Made by a program: the position numbers and the translations under genes
Shown here: in pieces, positions 1 to 6,855 of the stretch
Layout of the letters: each line of letters begins with the position of its first letter
Numbering within the stretch: the stretch's first letter is position 1
NCBI GenBank assembly: GCA_025360235.1
Contig: JANYCO010000242.1
Span: forward strand, 1-8,283
Reading direction: 5' to 3'
From: Cytophagales bacterium
GTDB lineage: Bacteria; Bacteroidota; Bacteroidia; Cytophagales; Cytophagaceae
DNA: 8,283 nucleotides
Notes under the pieces: generated by a model
The model's input: the letters and a program-made list of their open reading frames with translations, nothing else
What the model was told of the DNA's origin: nothing
Database searches by the model: none

Positions 1-1
1 G

Positions 2-832
2 AACCTCAAAATGGATTTTGACCTGGATGCGCAGCGCACCCCAGTCGTTGCTTGGATCCATTTCAAAACAACGGGAGCAGGGTTTCCAATGTTCCTGCTT
101 GAACCTCGACTGACTTCGTCGACGCTGGATGGTTTTGCTGTTGCCACTGCTTTTGCAACTGCTTCGAAAGACACACAGACCTACATGGCTCAGTTGAAAA
201 AAGACCCAACCTTGGTTCATTATAATTTTCCAAATGCAGGTAAAAACGAGCGTAATTTAACGGGACTTAAAAATGCAAGGGAGATCGTGAAGTGGGCATA
301 CAACGATGCAAGCATTGGCACCGTTTCTACTGTTTATACAATGGATGATCAATATGTGGTGGCTATTCTTATTGCTAAAAGAGAAGAAGGTACTGCATCC
401 GTAGACGATGTAAGAACAGAAGTAACCGGTAAAGTAAAAAATGAAATAAAAGCAGAGCAGATTATTGCCAAATTAAGTAAGCTGACAGGAGATTTTGCGA
501 AAATAGCTACGGATTACGGTACCCAAGCCCTGACTGGCACTGCACCTGACGTTACATTTTCTTCCACTGCCATTGGTTCAGTTGGATATGATCCAATAGC
601 ATGTGGTAAAGCGTTCGGATTGAAACCAGGTAAAAGGACCACTGCCTTTAAAGGCGAAACAGGTGTCGTTATGGTTGAGTTGGTTAAAATTCAACCTGCT
701 CCTGAAGTAGCGGACTATAATCAACAAAAGACTCAGAAAGAGACGCAACGTTCCGGTTCAGACGATTATTTGGTAGACGAAGCAACAAAGAAATTGGCTG
801 ATATTGTAGACGAGCGTTATAAATTCTTTTAA
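2..832 (+). CDS. PpiD/SurA-like peptidyl-prolyl isomerase, 3' part (5' end outside window)
   Basis: This is the C-terminal part of a probable periplasmic, inner-membrane-anchored folding factor that assists exported proteins. The frame is open back to the left edge, so the Met at base 11 is probably not the start; full-length relatives are about 700 residues. Counting from that Met, residues 29-60 resemble the segment after the parvulin domain (PRLTSSTLD, then an Ala-rich helix). Residues 83-150 match the conserved block of Bacteroidota PpiD: NLTGLKNAREIVKWA, then GTVSTVY, then YVVAIL, then EEGTASVDDVR, and a Lys-rich helix. The end, DERYKFF, is typical. No parvulin catalytic domain is visible; it would lie upstream. 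The first 28 or so residues match nothing I recognise and are coded by more GC-rich DNA. Family assignment is from recognised patterns only; a SurA-like chaperone without isomerase activity is the alternative. Confidence 0.7.
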   Translation, partial: NLKMDFDLDAQRTPVVAWIHFKTTGAGFPMFLLEPRLTSSTLDGFAVATAFATASKDTQTYMAQLKKDPTLVHYNFPNAGKNERNLTGLKNAREIVKWAYNDASIGTVSTVYTMDDQYVVAILIAKREEGTASVDDVRTEVTGKVKNEIKAEQIIAKLSKLTGDFAKIATDYGTQALTGTAPDVTFSSTAIGSVGYDPIACGKAFGLKPGKRTTAFKGETGVVMVELVKIQPAPEVADYNQQKTQKETQRSGSDDYLVDEATKKLADIVDERYKFF

Positions 833-839
833 AGAAAAC

Positions 840-871
840 ATACCTTATGGTTTTTAAAACCTATAAGGTGT
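840..871 (+). terminator. Hairpin 1 after ppiD-like gene
   Basis: An almost complete inverted repeat begins 7 bases after the stop codon. ACCTTAT (842-848) pairs with ATAAGGT (863-869), and GGTTTT pairs with AAAACC, with one bulged T at 862. A U-A and a U-G pair extend the base. No T-tract follows, so it is a weak intrinsic terminator at best. It may protect the 3' end of the mRNA or act together with the stronger hairpin downstream. Confidence 0.45.
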
Positions 872-884
872 AAATGGAACTTTC

Positions 885-919
885 AAAGGCGTATGATTGT
901 ATAACAGTCATACGCCTTT
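885..919 (+). terminator. Hairpin 2, likely terminator between ppiD-like gene and dapF
   Basis: A perfect 12-bp stem is formed by AAAGGCGTATGA (885-896) and TCATACGCCTTT (908-919). Three more pairs inside (897-899 with 905-907, one of them U-G) leave a 5-base loop. The right arm ends in TTT followed by CAC, a short T-run. The reverse strand has a similar short run, so it could work in both directions, although no convergent gene is present. It lies 15 bases before the dapF start codon. Confidence 0.55.
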
Positions 920-934
920 CACATTAGAAATGAT

Positions 935-1711
935 ATGGAATTGAAATTTTATAAATACCAGGGTACCGGAAATGATTTCGTAATGGTAGACAACCGTGCC
1001 GGAATCTTTGATGTGAACAATACTGTTTTAATTGAAAATATTTGTCATCGTAGATTCGGTATTGGGGCAGATGGATTTATTCTTTTGGAAAATGAAAAAG
1101 GGTATGATTTCAAAATGGTCTATTTCAATTCTGATGGTAAACAGAGTTCGATGTGCGGTAACGGCGGCCGCTGTATCGTTCAGTTTGCGCATGACCTTGG
1201 AGTGATTGGTGAACAGACAACTTTTTTGGCTATTGACGGGCCACACGATGCTTATATAGAGAAAGGTCTGGTGCATCTCAAAATGATTGATGTAGATCAG
1301 GTAGAAAATAACGGAGATCATTTTTATATGAATACAGGATCCCCTCACTACGTGAAGGCGGTAGATGGGATAGATGATTTTCCTGTTTTTGAAGAAGGGC
1401 GTAAAATACGAAACAACAGTCGCTTCAAAGAAAAAGGAACTAATGTAAATTTTACCGAAAAGAAGGAATCTTTGCTTTATGTAAGAACCTACGAGCGTGG
1501 TGTAGAAGATGAGACTTTTTCTTGTGGTACAGGTGTTACAGCAGCTGCTTTAGCCGCTTCATATTCCGGAATGTCCAGCCCTGTAAGGATTCATACGCTT
1601 GGAGGAGAATTGAGTATTTCTTTTAAAAGAACAGATACTGGCTTTGGTGAAGTTTATCTAATTGGACCTGCTAAACGAGTATTTGAAGGTTTGTTCGAAT
1701 TAAGGAAATAA
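935..1711 (+). CDS. dapF: Diaminopimelate epimerase
   Basis: This cytoplasmic, cofactor-independent epimerase converts LL- to meso-2,6-diaminopimelate for lysine and peptidoglycan synthesis. At 258 residues it is slightly shorter than the roughly 275 of the E. coli enzyme but has both halves of the fold. Visible motifs are GTGNDFVMVD (10-19), GADGF (44-48), FNSDG (64-68), MCGNGGRC with catalytic Cys74, NTGSPH in the middle, GTNVNF (168-173), and YERGVEDETFSCGTG (186-200) with Glu187, Arg188 and catalytic Cys197. The two-cysteine acid/base pair is intact, so the enzyme should be active. The ATG at 935 gives the usual N-terminus (MELKFYKYQGTGND), and there is no Shine-Dalgarno sequence. Hairpins separate it from the upstream gene and 144 bases from the hyf-like genes, so it may be transcribed alone. 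The function of the downstream complex is unrelated. Confidence 0.97.
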   Translation: MELKFYKYQGTGNDFVMVDNRAGIFDVNNTVLIENICHRRFGIGADGFILLENEKGYDFKMVYFNSDGKQSSMCGNGGRCIVQFAHDLGVIGEQTTFLAIDGPHDAYIEKGLVHLKMIDVDQVENNGDHFYMNTGSPHYVKAVDGIDDFPVFEEGRKIRNNSRFKEKGTNVNFTEKKESLLYVRTYERGVEDETFSCGTGVTAAALAASYSGMSSPVRIHTLGGELSISFKRTDTGFGEVYLIGPAKRVFEGLFELRK

Positions 1712-1759
1712 AAACTATTTTTTTGAGATATATCGTGTTTTTTTATATACCTTAAAGCA

Positions 1760-1792
1760 CTGAATTTAATTTGAATTTAATCTGAATTTACA
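1760..1792 (+). repeat. Three tandem 11-bp direct repeats upstream of the hyf-like promoter
   Basis: Three consecutive 11-base units read CTGAATTTAAT (1760-1770), TTGAATTTAAT (1771-1781) and CTGAATTTACA (1782-1792), sharing the core TGAATTTA. The period is about one helical turn, so all copies face the same side of DNA. The third copy overlaps the candidate -33 element. This layout suits a regulator binding cooperatively, or a bent A/T-rich upstream element. The regulator is unknown. Confidence 0.55.
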
Positions 1793-1811
1793 GAATCAAA
1801 CGATACGTTTG
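1781..1811 (+). promoter_or_regulatory. Candidate Bacteroidota-type promoter for the hyf-like operon
   Basis: TACGTTTG (1804-1811) matches the Bacteroidota primary-sigma -7 consensus TAnnTTTG exactly. TCTG (1781-1784) is one mismatch from the -33 element TTTG, with a 19-base spacer, the usual distance. Transcription would begin around 1817-1820, giving a leader of about 37 bases before the hyfB ATG. It is the only match to this consensus I noticed in the region. The transcription start is inferred. Confidence 0.55.
1797..1811. promoter_or_regulatory. Palindrome overlapping the -7 box (possible operator)
   Basis: CAAACG (1797-1802) and CGTTTG (1806-1811) form a perfect 6-bp inverted repeat around the spacer ATA. 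The right arm coincides with the TTTG part of the -7 element. A dimeric repressor bound here would block RNA polymerase. At 15 bp it could also be chance or a by-product of the promoter consensus. Confidence 0.35.
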
Positions 1812-1855
1812 GGATAGTAGTGTGTTCAATTTAGAACCTCAAATAATATTAAAAT

Positions 1856-3841
1856 ATGGATTTCCTGACAAAATTGTTTTTTTATGCACTTATAGGCACT
1901 CCACTAATTCTGTTTGTACCTAAAAATATAAAAAGCTATTTAAATTTTTTTATTAATTTTTTTATTGCAGTAGTAACCACTTGTATGGTTGTCATAGTGT
2001 TTAAAGAAGGACCAATTAATTATTTTCTTATAGACCTTTCAATTATAGGCACTGTCCATCTGAAAATTGATGAACTGTCTTCTATATTTATTTTGGTGAT
2101 CAATTTTACTGTAATTACTTCTTCGATGTATTCTGTGGGATACCTTAAGGATAGAGGTAATGCAGGTGCTTTGAGTTTACATTTATTTTCTTTTTCGTTG
2201 CTGCACGCATCCATGTTATTGGTATGTATGTCGCAAGATCTTTTGGCCTTTATAGTTTTCTGGGAAATTATGTCACTATGTTCCTTTGTTCAGGTGATTT
2301 TTGAGTCTGAAAATCCTGTGAACATAAAAGCAGCCTTAAATTATTTTATACAAATGCACATCAATGTAGTGATGCTGATGATTGCGGTAGTGTGGTTGTA
2401 CAACAAAACTGGGATGCAAAATTTTGAAGCATTGCATTTTTACTTTAGTTCAAATCCGAATTTTCCATTGTTCTTAATATTTTTTGTAAGTTTTGGAATG
2501 AAGGCTGGTTTTATACCACTTCATACCTGGCTGCCACACGCCGATCCTGCCGCTCCTTGCCCTTCTGCCGGGCTGATGTCAGGTGCTATGATAAAATTGG
2601 GAATCTATGGCATACTTAGAATTTTGACTTATGTCGAAACTGATTTGCTGGAAATAGGAATATTTATTTATGTTATTTCTATGCTCACAGGTCTATATGG
2701 AATTATCCAGGCAGCTATTCAGAAAGACATAAAAAAAATGCTCGCTTATTCGAGTATAGAAAATATTGGAATCATAGGAATGGGAGTAGGATTAGGCGTT
2801 CTCGGTATTGCACAAAAAAGTCAGCTGATTACATTTATGGGTTTTGCCGGAGCGTTGATGCATGTCATTAACCATTCTTTATTTAAATCACTTTTGTTTT
2901 ACACCGCAGGCTCTGTTTATATTCAAACCGGAACAAGACAGATCGATCGACTGGGCGGGTTGATGAAAAGAATGCCTGTTACCGGCGTACTCTTTCTGAT
3001 TGGATCATTGGCTATTTGTGGATTACCTCCTTTCAATGGATTTGTTTCAGAATTTCTTATCTATTCCGGCATGATGGGTTTGCTTCATGCAGAATTTAGT
3101 ATGGATATTCTAGAACTTGCTGCGCTTATTTCTTTGGTCCTTATTGGAGGCATGGCAATTTTTGCTTTCACCAGGGCTTTTGGCATCATGTTTCTGGGCA
3201 CTCCAAGAAGCGAGGAAGCGGCCAACGCAACAGAGGTGAATACCTATATGAATATCCCTAACATCATTATTGTAGCGGCAATACTCGCTATTGGATTTGC
3301 CCCAGGGTTTTTTGTAAAATTTATTTCAGGTGCGGTGAGTTTATATATGCCTTTTGAACCTTCAGGAATTGTGATTCATCAATTCGATTCTATCAGTAAA
3401 GTAGGACTGGTAAGTATCTTGTTTGTGATAATGATGATAACAATCTATGTGATCAGAACATTAAAAGTAAAATCCAATTCGGAAGTATATGGCCCAACAT
3501 GGGGGTGCGGATATACCGGCAGTAGCGATAAACTTCAATATACCGGTGCTTCTTATGCAGGAAATTTCATCCATTTGATCAAACCTATTGTAAAAGTCAA
3601 AACCGAGTTTGTCAATTTTGAAGAAAAAGATTTATTTCCAAAGAGCAGGCCATTGAGTACTGAAAGTGACGATCCAATAGAAACAAAAGGAATTTTTAGC
3701 GTTGTGAAAAAACTTACCCAATCACTTTCCTACTTTGCAAAAATTCAGGACGGACAAACTCAACATTATATCTTGTATGCGTTTTTGTTTATAACAATCA
3801 TGTTATTAATGACCGTGTTTGATGTATTTACTCATATTTAA
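1856..3841 (+). CDS. hyfB: HyfB-like antiporter subunit of a group-4-hydrogenase-type/Ehr complex
   Basis: This polytopic membrane protein of 661 residues belongs to the NuoL/M/N and Mrp antiporter family and should form part of an ion-translocating arm. Expected channel residues are present: Glu137 in FWEIMS, Lys216 in GMKAGFIPLHTWLP, and His340 and Lys344 in NHSLFKSLLFYTAG. The broken-helix loop reads HADPAAPCPSAGLMSG (228-243), close to the HyfB pattern but with Asp230 where His is common. The C-terminal tail is diagnostic for HyfB rather than NuoL/M. It has WGCGY at 549-553, then a QYTGASYAG segment and a cytosolic stretch rich in charged residues, and ends in a final membrane helix near 638-658. 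The length agrees with E. coli HyfB (about 670). It is first in the operon, directly behind the candidate promoter, and the start has no Shine-Dalgarno. Confidence 0.9.
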   Translation: MDFLTKLFFYALIGTPLILFVPKNIKSYLNFFINFFIAVVTTCMVVIVFKEGPINYFLIDLSIIGTVHLKIDELSSIFILVINFTVITSSMYSVGYLKDRGNAGALSLHLFSFSLLHASMLLVCMSQDLLAFIVFWEIMSLCSFVQVIFESENPVNIKAALNYFIQMHINVVMLMIAVVWLYNKTGMQNFEALHFYFSSNPNFPLFLIFFVSFGMKAGFIPLHTWLPHADPAAPCPSAGLMSGAMIKLGIYGILRILTYVETDLLEIGIFIYVISMLTGLYGIIQAAIQKDIKKMLAYSSIENIGIIGMGVGLGVLGIAQKSQLITFMGFAGALMHVINHSLFKSLLFYTAGSVYIQTGTRQIDRLGGLMKRMPVTGVLFLIGSLAICGLPPFNGFVSEFLIYSGMMGLLHAEFSMDILELAALISLVLIGGMAIFAFTRAFGIMFLGTPRSEEAANATEVNTYMNIPNIIIVAAILAIGFAPGFFVKFISGAVSLYMPFEPSGIVIHQFDSISKVGLVSILFVIMMITIYVIRTLKVKSNSEVYGPTWGCGYTGSSDKLQYTGASYAGNFIHLIKPIVKVKTEFVNFEEKDLFPKSRPLSTESDDPIETKGIFSVVKKLTQSLSYFAKIQDGQTQHYILYAFLFITIMLLMTVFDVFTHI

Positions 3842-3857
3842 TAGTGAATTATAGTTT

Positions 3858-4778
3858 ATGTTAACCGTTGTATTAATTTTCATCGCCACTCTTTTTTTTA
3901 TCGGGGTGCTCAATAAGACCAGAGCAATAGCCGGTGGTAGAAAGGGGCCTGGACTTACCCAGCATATTAAAGATATGTTGAGGTTAGTCAATAAGCAAAC
4001 GGTATACAGTACTACCACTTCTATTATTTTTAAAATAGCACCTAGTATTTACATTTCTTCTATCCTCATGGCCATTTGCTTTATTCCATTTGGTAGCTAC
4101 CCTCCATTATTTTCTTTCAAAGGAGATTTTGTTTTTTTTGCTTATACACTTGCTTTCGGGAAATTTTTCATGATCATTTCTGCATTGGATACCGGGAGTC
4201 CATTTGAAGGCATGGGTGCTAATAGAGAAGCGTTGTATTCTATGTTAATTGAACCTGCTTTTTTTCTTCTCGTAGCCTCCTTTGCTATGTTTACGGACCA
4301 CAGTTCCTTTTACGATATCTACAACCATATTCACTATGCCGACGATTTTTCCTGGGTGTTAAGTGTTATGGCTTCTTTTATATTAGTTCAGATTGCGATG
4401 GTAGAAAATGGAAGGTTGCCAGTAGGTGATCCCAAAACACACCTTGAACTTACGATGATTCATGAAGTCATGATTCTTGACAATAGTGGTTTTGATCTCG
4501 CAATGATCCTGTATGGAACGTCATTGAAATTTGTAATGTATGGTATGCTTATTTGCAATTTCTTTCTTGATTCTACGATGAGTGTTTTTACAGAAATAGC
4601 TGTATTTTTTCTAATACAAATAATATGGGCTATTACAGCAGGACTACTGGAATCTTTCAGAGCACGTGAGCGGATGAAAAAAAATCCTCAATTTATATTT
4701 TCGCTCATGGCGATATCTATTGTAATCTTCTTTGGTATTTTGATCTGGCAACAAAAATTTCAAACAATAAGTAACTAA
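3858..4778 (+). CDS. hyfC: HyfC/HycD-like (NuoH-type) membrane coupling subunit
   Basis: This 306-residue integral membrane protein is homologous to complex I NuoH, the subunit that links the peripheral redox module to the ion channels. The N-terminus has one helix followed by the family segment NKTRAIAGGRKGPG (19-32) and a QHIKDMLRL amphipathic stretch. The central signature is ALDTGSPFEGMGANREALYS (109-128), followed by Glu132-Pro133. The signature loop around residues 182-204 contains Asp191-Pro192, THLELTMIHE (194-203) and then a Leu-Asp-Asn-Ser turn, as in HycD/HyfC. The acidic residues Glu117, Glu124, Glu132, Glu197 and Glu203, which in the family lie near the quinone-like cavity, are retained. 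About eight helices are expected. It follows hyfB after 16 bases and precedes hyfE by 2 bases. The length matches HycD and HyfC (about 310). Confidence 0.92.
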   Translation: MLTVVLIFIATLFFIGVLNKTRAIAGGRKGPGLTQHIKDMLRLVNKQTVYSTTTSIIFKIAPSIYISSILMAICFIPFGSYPPLFSFKGDFVFFAYTLAFGKFFMIISALDTGSPFEGMGANREALYSMLIEPAFFLLVASFAMFTDHSSFYDIYNHIHYADDFSWVLSVMASFILVQIAMVENGRLPVGDPKTHLELTMIHEVMILDNSGFDLAMILYGTSLKFVMYGMLICNFFLDSTMSVFTEIAVFFLIQIIWAITAGLLESFRARERMKKNPQFIFSLMAISIVIFFGILIWQQKFQTISN

Positions 4779-4780
4779 TT

Positions 4781-5416
4781 ATGGAAATTACACTTATCAT
4801 AATCTTTATTCTTACTTTGGTGTATGTTGTTACTACAGGAAGGATCTCTACTTATATCAATCTGATTGCACTTCAAGGAGTCCTTTTGTTTTTTATTGCC
4901 ATTGTAAAATTGGATTTTAAAGAAATACATATTTCCAATCTGATATTTATACTGGCAGAAACCTTATTGTTTAAAGGAGTTATAGTGCCGTATTATCTGA
5001 AAAATCTAGCTAAAAAAAATAAAGTAACCTACGAAACAGAGCCAGACACTACTAACTTTAATGCAATCTTAAAAGTTTCTGTGATAATCGTGTTGTCTTT
5101 TTTAATGGCCAATAAGCTTCATTTTCACGCCATCGATATTATCATTTTCACTGCTTCTATTTCAGCAATCTTCTGCGGTGCACTGATCGTGATCAGAAGA
5201 AAAAAAGTATTGACACACGTTATCGGTTATCTGGTATTGGAAAATGGAATATTTCTGATCTCTCTTTCAATAGGAACCGAAATGCCGATTGCCATTAATC
5301 TTTGTATTCTGTTTGATATTATTACTACAATACTGTTGCTTGGAGTGTTTGTAAACGAAATGAGTAAAGTCTACAAAGGATTAGAAATTACCAAACTTAA
5401 TAATCTTAAAGATTAA
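4781..5416 (+). CDS. hyfE: HyfE-like (NuoK-related) membrane subunit
   Basis: A small, very hydrophobic protein of 211 residues, close to the 216 of E. coli HyfE. Its C-terminal half is NuoK-like and is expected to carry a proton-relay glutamate. The N-terminal half has helices at about 3-18 and 26-43, then LAETLLFKGVIVPYYL (58-73) with buried Glu60 and Lys65. The C-terminal half has a basic cytosolic turn (IRRKKVLTH), then GYLVLENGIF with Glu154, and a last helix with Asp in LFDIITTILLLG. These match the conserved features of the HyfE family as I know it. Sequence in this family drifts quickly, so position in the operon (2 bases after hyfC, 2 before hyfF) supports the call as much as the motifs do. 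Confidence 0.85.
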   Translation: MEITLIIIFILTLVYVVTTGRISTYINLIALQGVLLFFIAIVKLDFKEIHISNLIFILAETLLFKGVIVPYYLKNLAKKNKVTYETEPDTTNFNAILKVSVIIVLSFLMANKLHFHAIDIIIFTASISAIFCGALIVIRRKKVLTHVIGYLVLENGIFLISLSIGTEMPIAINLCILFDIITTILLLGVFVNEMSKVYKGLEITKLNNLKD

Positions 5417-5418
5417 AA

Positions 5419-6852
5419 ATGGACGCATTAATAATATATTATTCCCTGGTATTTTTCCTTTGCGCCTGCATGTATTTTATAAAATATAAATCAATTCAAC
5501 ACGCCTTTTTTATACCTTTTTTGGGAATGCAGGTTTGGTTGAATATATTCTGCTACCAACACATGGGAGAAGAAGTGGATGAATATTTCAGAATAGATCG
5601 GCTGTCTGTTTTGTTTATGTCAGTGATTACCATTCTGGCATTCGCTACTATTTTTCATAGCATCATATTCGCCTCCCGCAGAAAGGAAACCTATAAAATG
5701 ATTGCGATACACGACAGCGCACTTATGATACTGATCAGTATGATGAGCGGTGTATTAATCTCTGGTCACCTTGCATTACTGTGGGCTTTCCTTGAAGCTA
5801 CTACATTAGCTTCCGCAATGCTTATCTACAGAGATAGAAGCAAAAAAAGTTTTGAAGCAGCCTGGAAATATTTCTTTGTTTGTTCTATTGGAGTGGCATT
5901 GGCATTTGTTGGGATATTATTTATCGTTATCGCCGGACAAGAAATAAAAAATCCTGATATAAATATTTCTACATTAATGAAATTTGTTCCTTCAATGGAA
6001 CCGCTATGGTTGAAGATAGCATTCATTTTTGTACTTACCGGATTCAGTGTAAAGATTGGTGTGGCCCCATTGTTTACTGTTGATATTGATGCCAAGGATG
6101 CCGCCCCTTTACATATTGGAGCTATATTCTCCGGAGGTATGACTGTCGTTGGCTTTATGGCTATCTTTCGTTTTTATGAATTATTTTCGCTCTCTCCCGA
6201 ATTGTACACCTGGATGAATAAAGTTTTGCTGATAACAGGAATGCTCTCGATTTTATTTGCTGCCGTTTATACATTGAAAATAAATAATTTTAAAAGAATG
6301 CTGGCTTACTCCAGTGTAGAACACGCTGGCATAATATTAATAGCATTGAGTCTTGGCCACTTTGGCTATATGGCGGCCATCATACATCTTATTTGTCATT
6401 CGTTTATCAAAGCTTCCTTGTTTTATCAATTCGGAAATATTTATTGGTTGCACCGAACAGATGATTCTGCTTTCCTTGGAAATTATTTTAGAAAAGATTC
6501 TGTAGGTGGAATAATTATCCTGTTGGCCTTCTTTATGATTTTGGCAATGCCTCCTTCAGGACTTTGTATAAGCGAATTTATTCTGATCAAATCCCTTTTT
6601 CTCAACAACGATTGGTTTGTATTAGTGCCAATGCTCGTTCTGCTCACTGTTATGTTTGCAAACTTAGCTAAACGATTTCTTGATTTACTTTTTATGCCTC
6701 CCAAAGAGGAACGGGTGACAAGAAGAAGAACAAACTATATTGAGATAATACCTCAGGTAATATTATTATTACTGGTTATGTGGATTGGTATTGATCCACC
6801 GGCCCAACTTATGGTATTTATGCAAGACGCGGTAATGCACTTGCCAAGATAA
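5419..6852 (+). CDS. hyfF: HyfF-like second antiporter subunit with a divergent channel loop
   Basis: This 477-residue polytopic protein of the NuoL/M/N family is shorter than HyfB and lacks the long C-terminal tail, as expected for HyfF (526 in E. coli). Glu126 in AFLEATTLAS, Lys212 in SVKIGVAPL, and His327 and Lys331 in CHSFIKASLFYQFG keep the usual channel charges. The segment KINNFKRMLAYSSVEHAG is also typical of the family. The broken-helix loop is unusual. Where HyfF and NuoM have P-L-H-x-W-L-P-D-A-H, this protein reads PLFTVDIDAKDAAP (217-230), so the His, the Trp-Leu-Pro and the second His are lost and Asp222, Asp224, Lys226 and Asp227 are gained. It sits 2 bases after hyfE and 3 before hyfG. 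The family call is firm; ion specificity cannot be read from sequence. Confidence 0.88.
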   Translation: MDALIIYYSLVFFLCACMYFIKYKSIQHAFFIPFLGMQVWLNIFCYQHMGEEVDEYFRIDRLSVLFMSVITILAFATIFHSIIFASRRKETYKMIAIHDSALMILISMMSGVLISGHLALLWAFLEATTLASAMLIYRDRSKKSFEAAWKYFFVCSIGVALAFVGILFIVIAGQEIKNPDINISTLMKFVPSMEPLWLKIAFIFVLTGFSVKIGVAPLFTVDIDAKDAAPLHIGAIFSGGMTVVGFMAIFRFYELFSLSPELYTWMNKVLLITGMLSILFAAVYTLKINNFKRMLAYSSVEHAGIILIALSLGHFGYMAAIIHLICHSFIKASLFYQFGNIYWLHRTDDSAFLGNYFRKDSVGGIIILLAFFMILAMPPSGLCISEFILIKSLFLNNDWFVLVPMLVLLTVMFANLAKRFLDLLFMPPKEERVTRRRTNYIEIIPQVILLLLVMWIGIDPPAQLMVFMQDAVMHLPR

Positions 6853-6855
6853 TAT

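Larger units (their letters stand above)
1712..1855 (+). other. A/T-rich intergenic control region
   Basis: This gap holds two runs of seven T (1718-1724 and 1738-1744) just after dapF. I could not find a stable hairpin before either, so an intrinsic terminator for dapF is not supported. The right half carries direct repeats, a candidate promoter and a palindrome, listed separately. The last 15 bases before hyfB are almost pure A/T with no Shine-Dalgarno, as is common in Bacteroidota. Confidence 0.6.

Noticed and set aside
874..927. 17-codon frame (ATG GAA CTT ... TAG) overlapping hairpin 2, a possible leader peptide for dapF
   Set aside because: Very short, no run of Lys or other regulatory codons, and no alternative antiterminator structure found; the hairpin explains the sequence.
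1028..1348. Minus-strand open frame of 106 codons inside dapF
   Set aside because: It lies wholly opposite the strongly conserved dapF coding region and encodes no recognisable domain.
1718..1744. Two T7 runs after dapF as an intrinsic terminator
   Set aside because: No stable GC-containing stem precedes either run.
1834..1843. GAACCTCAAA before hyfB, identical to the first ten bases of the window and in both places followed by an ATGGATTT nearby
   Set aside because: A 10-base match is weak evidence; spacing to the ATG differs and the first copy lies inside a reading frame, so coincidence is most likely.
2020..2214. Minus-strand open frame inside hyfB
   Set aside because: Antisense to conserved membrane-helix codons, with no motif of its own.
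3806..4018. Minus-strand open frame across the hyfB-hyfC junction
   Set aside because: Hydrophobic by virtue of being antisense to membrane helices; overlaps both real genes and the family signature of hyfC.
5826..6095. Minus-strand open frame inside hyfF
   Set aside because: Antisense shadow of a clear coding region.
6483..6704. Second minus-strand open frame inside hyfF
   Set aside because: Antisense shadow without a recognisable product.
1856..6852. Standard complex I (nuo) operon
   Set aside because: The HyfB-specific C-terminal tail, the HyfE protein, the NuoC-NuoD fusion and the B-C-E-F-G order all point to the Hyf/Ehr type rather than nuoA-N.
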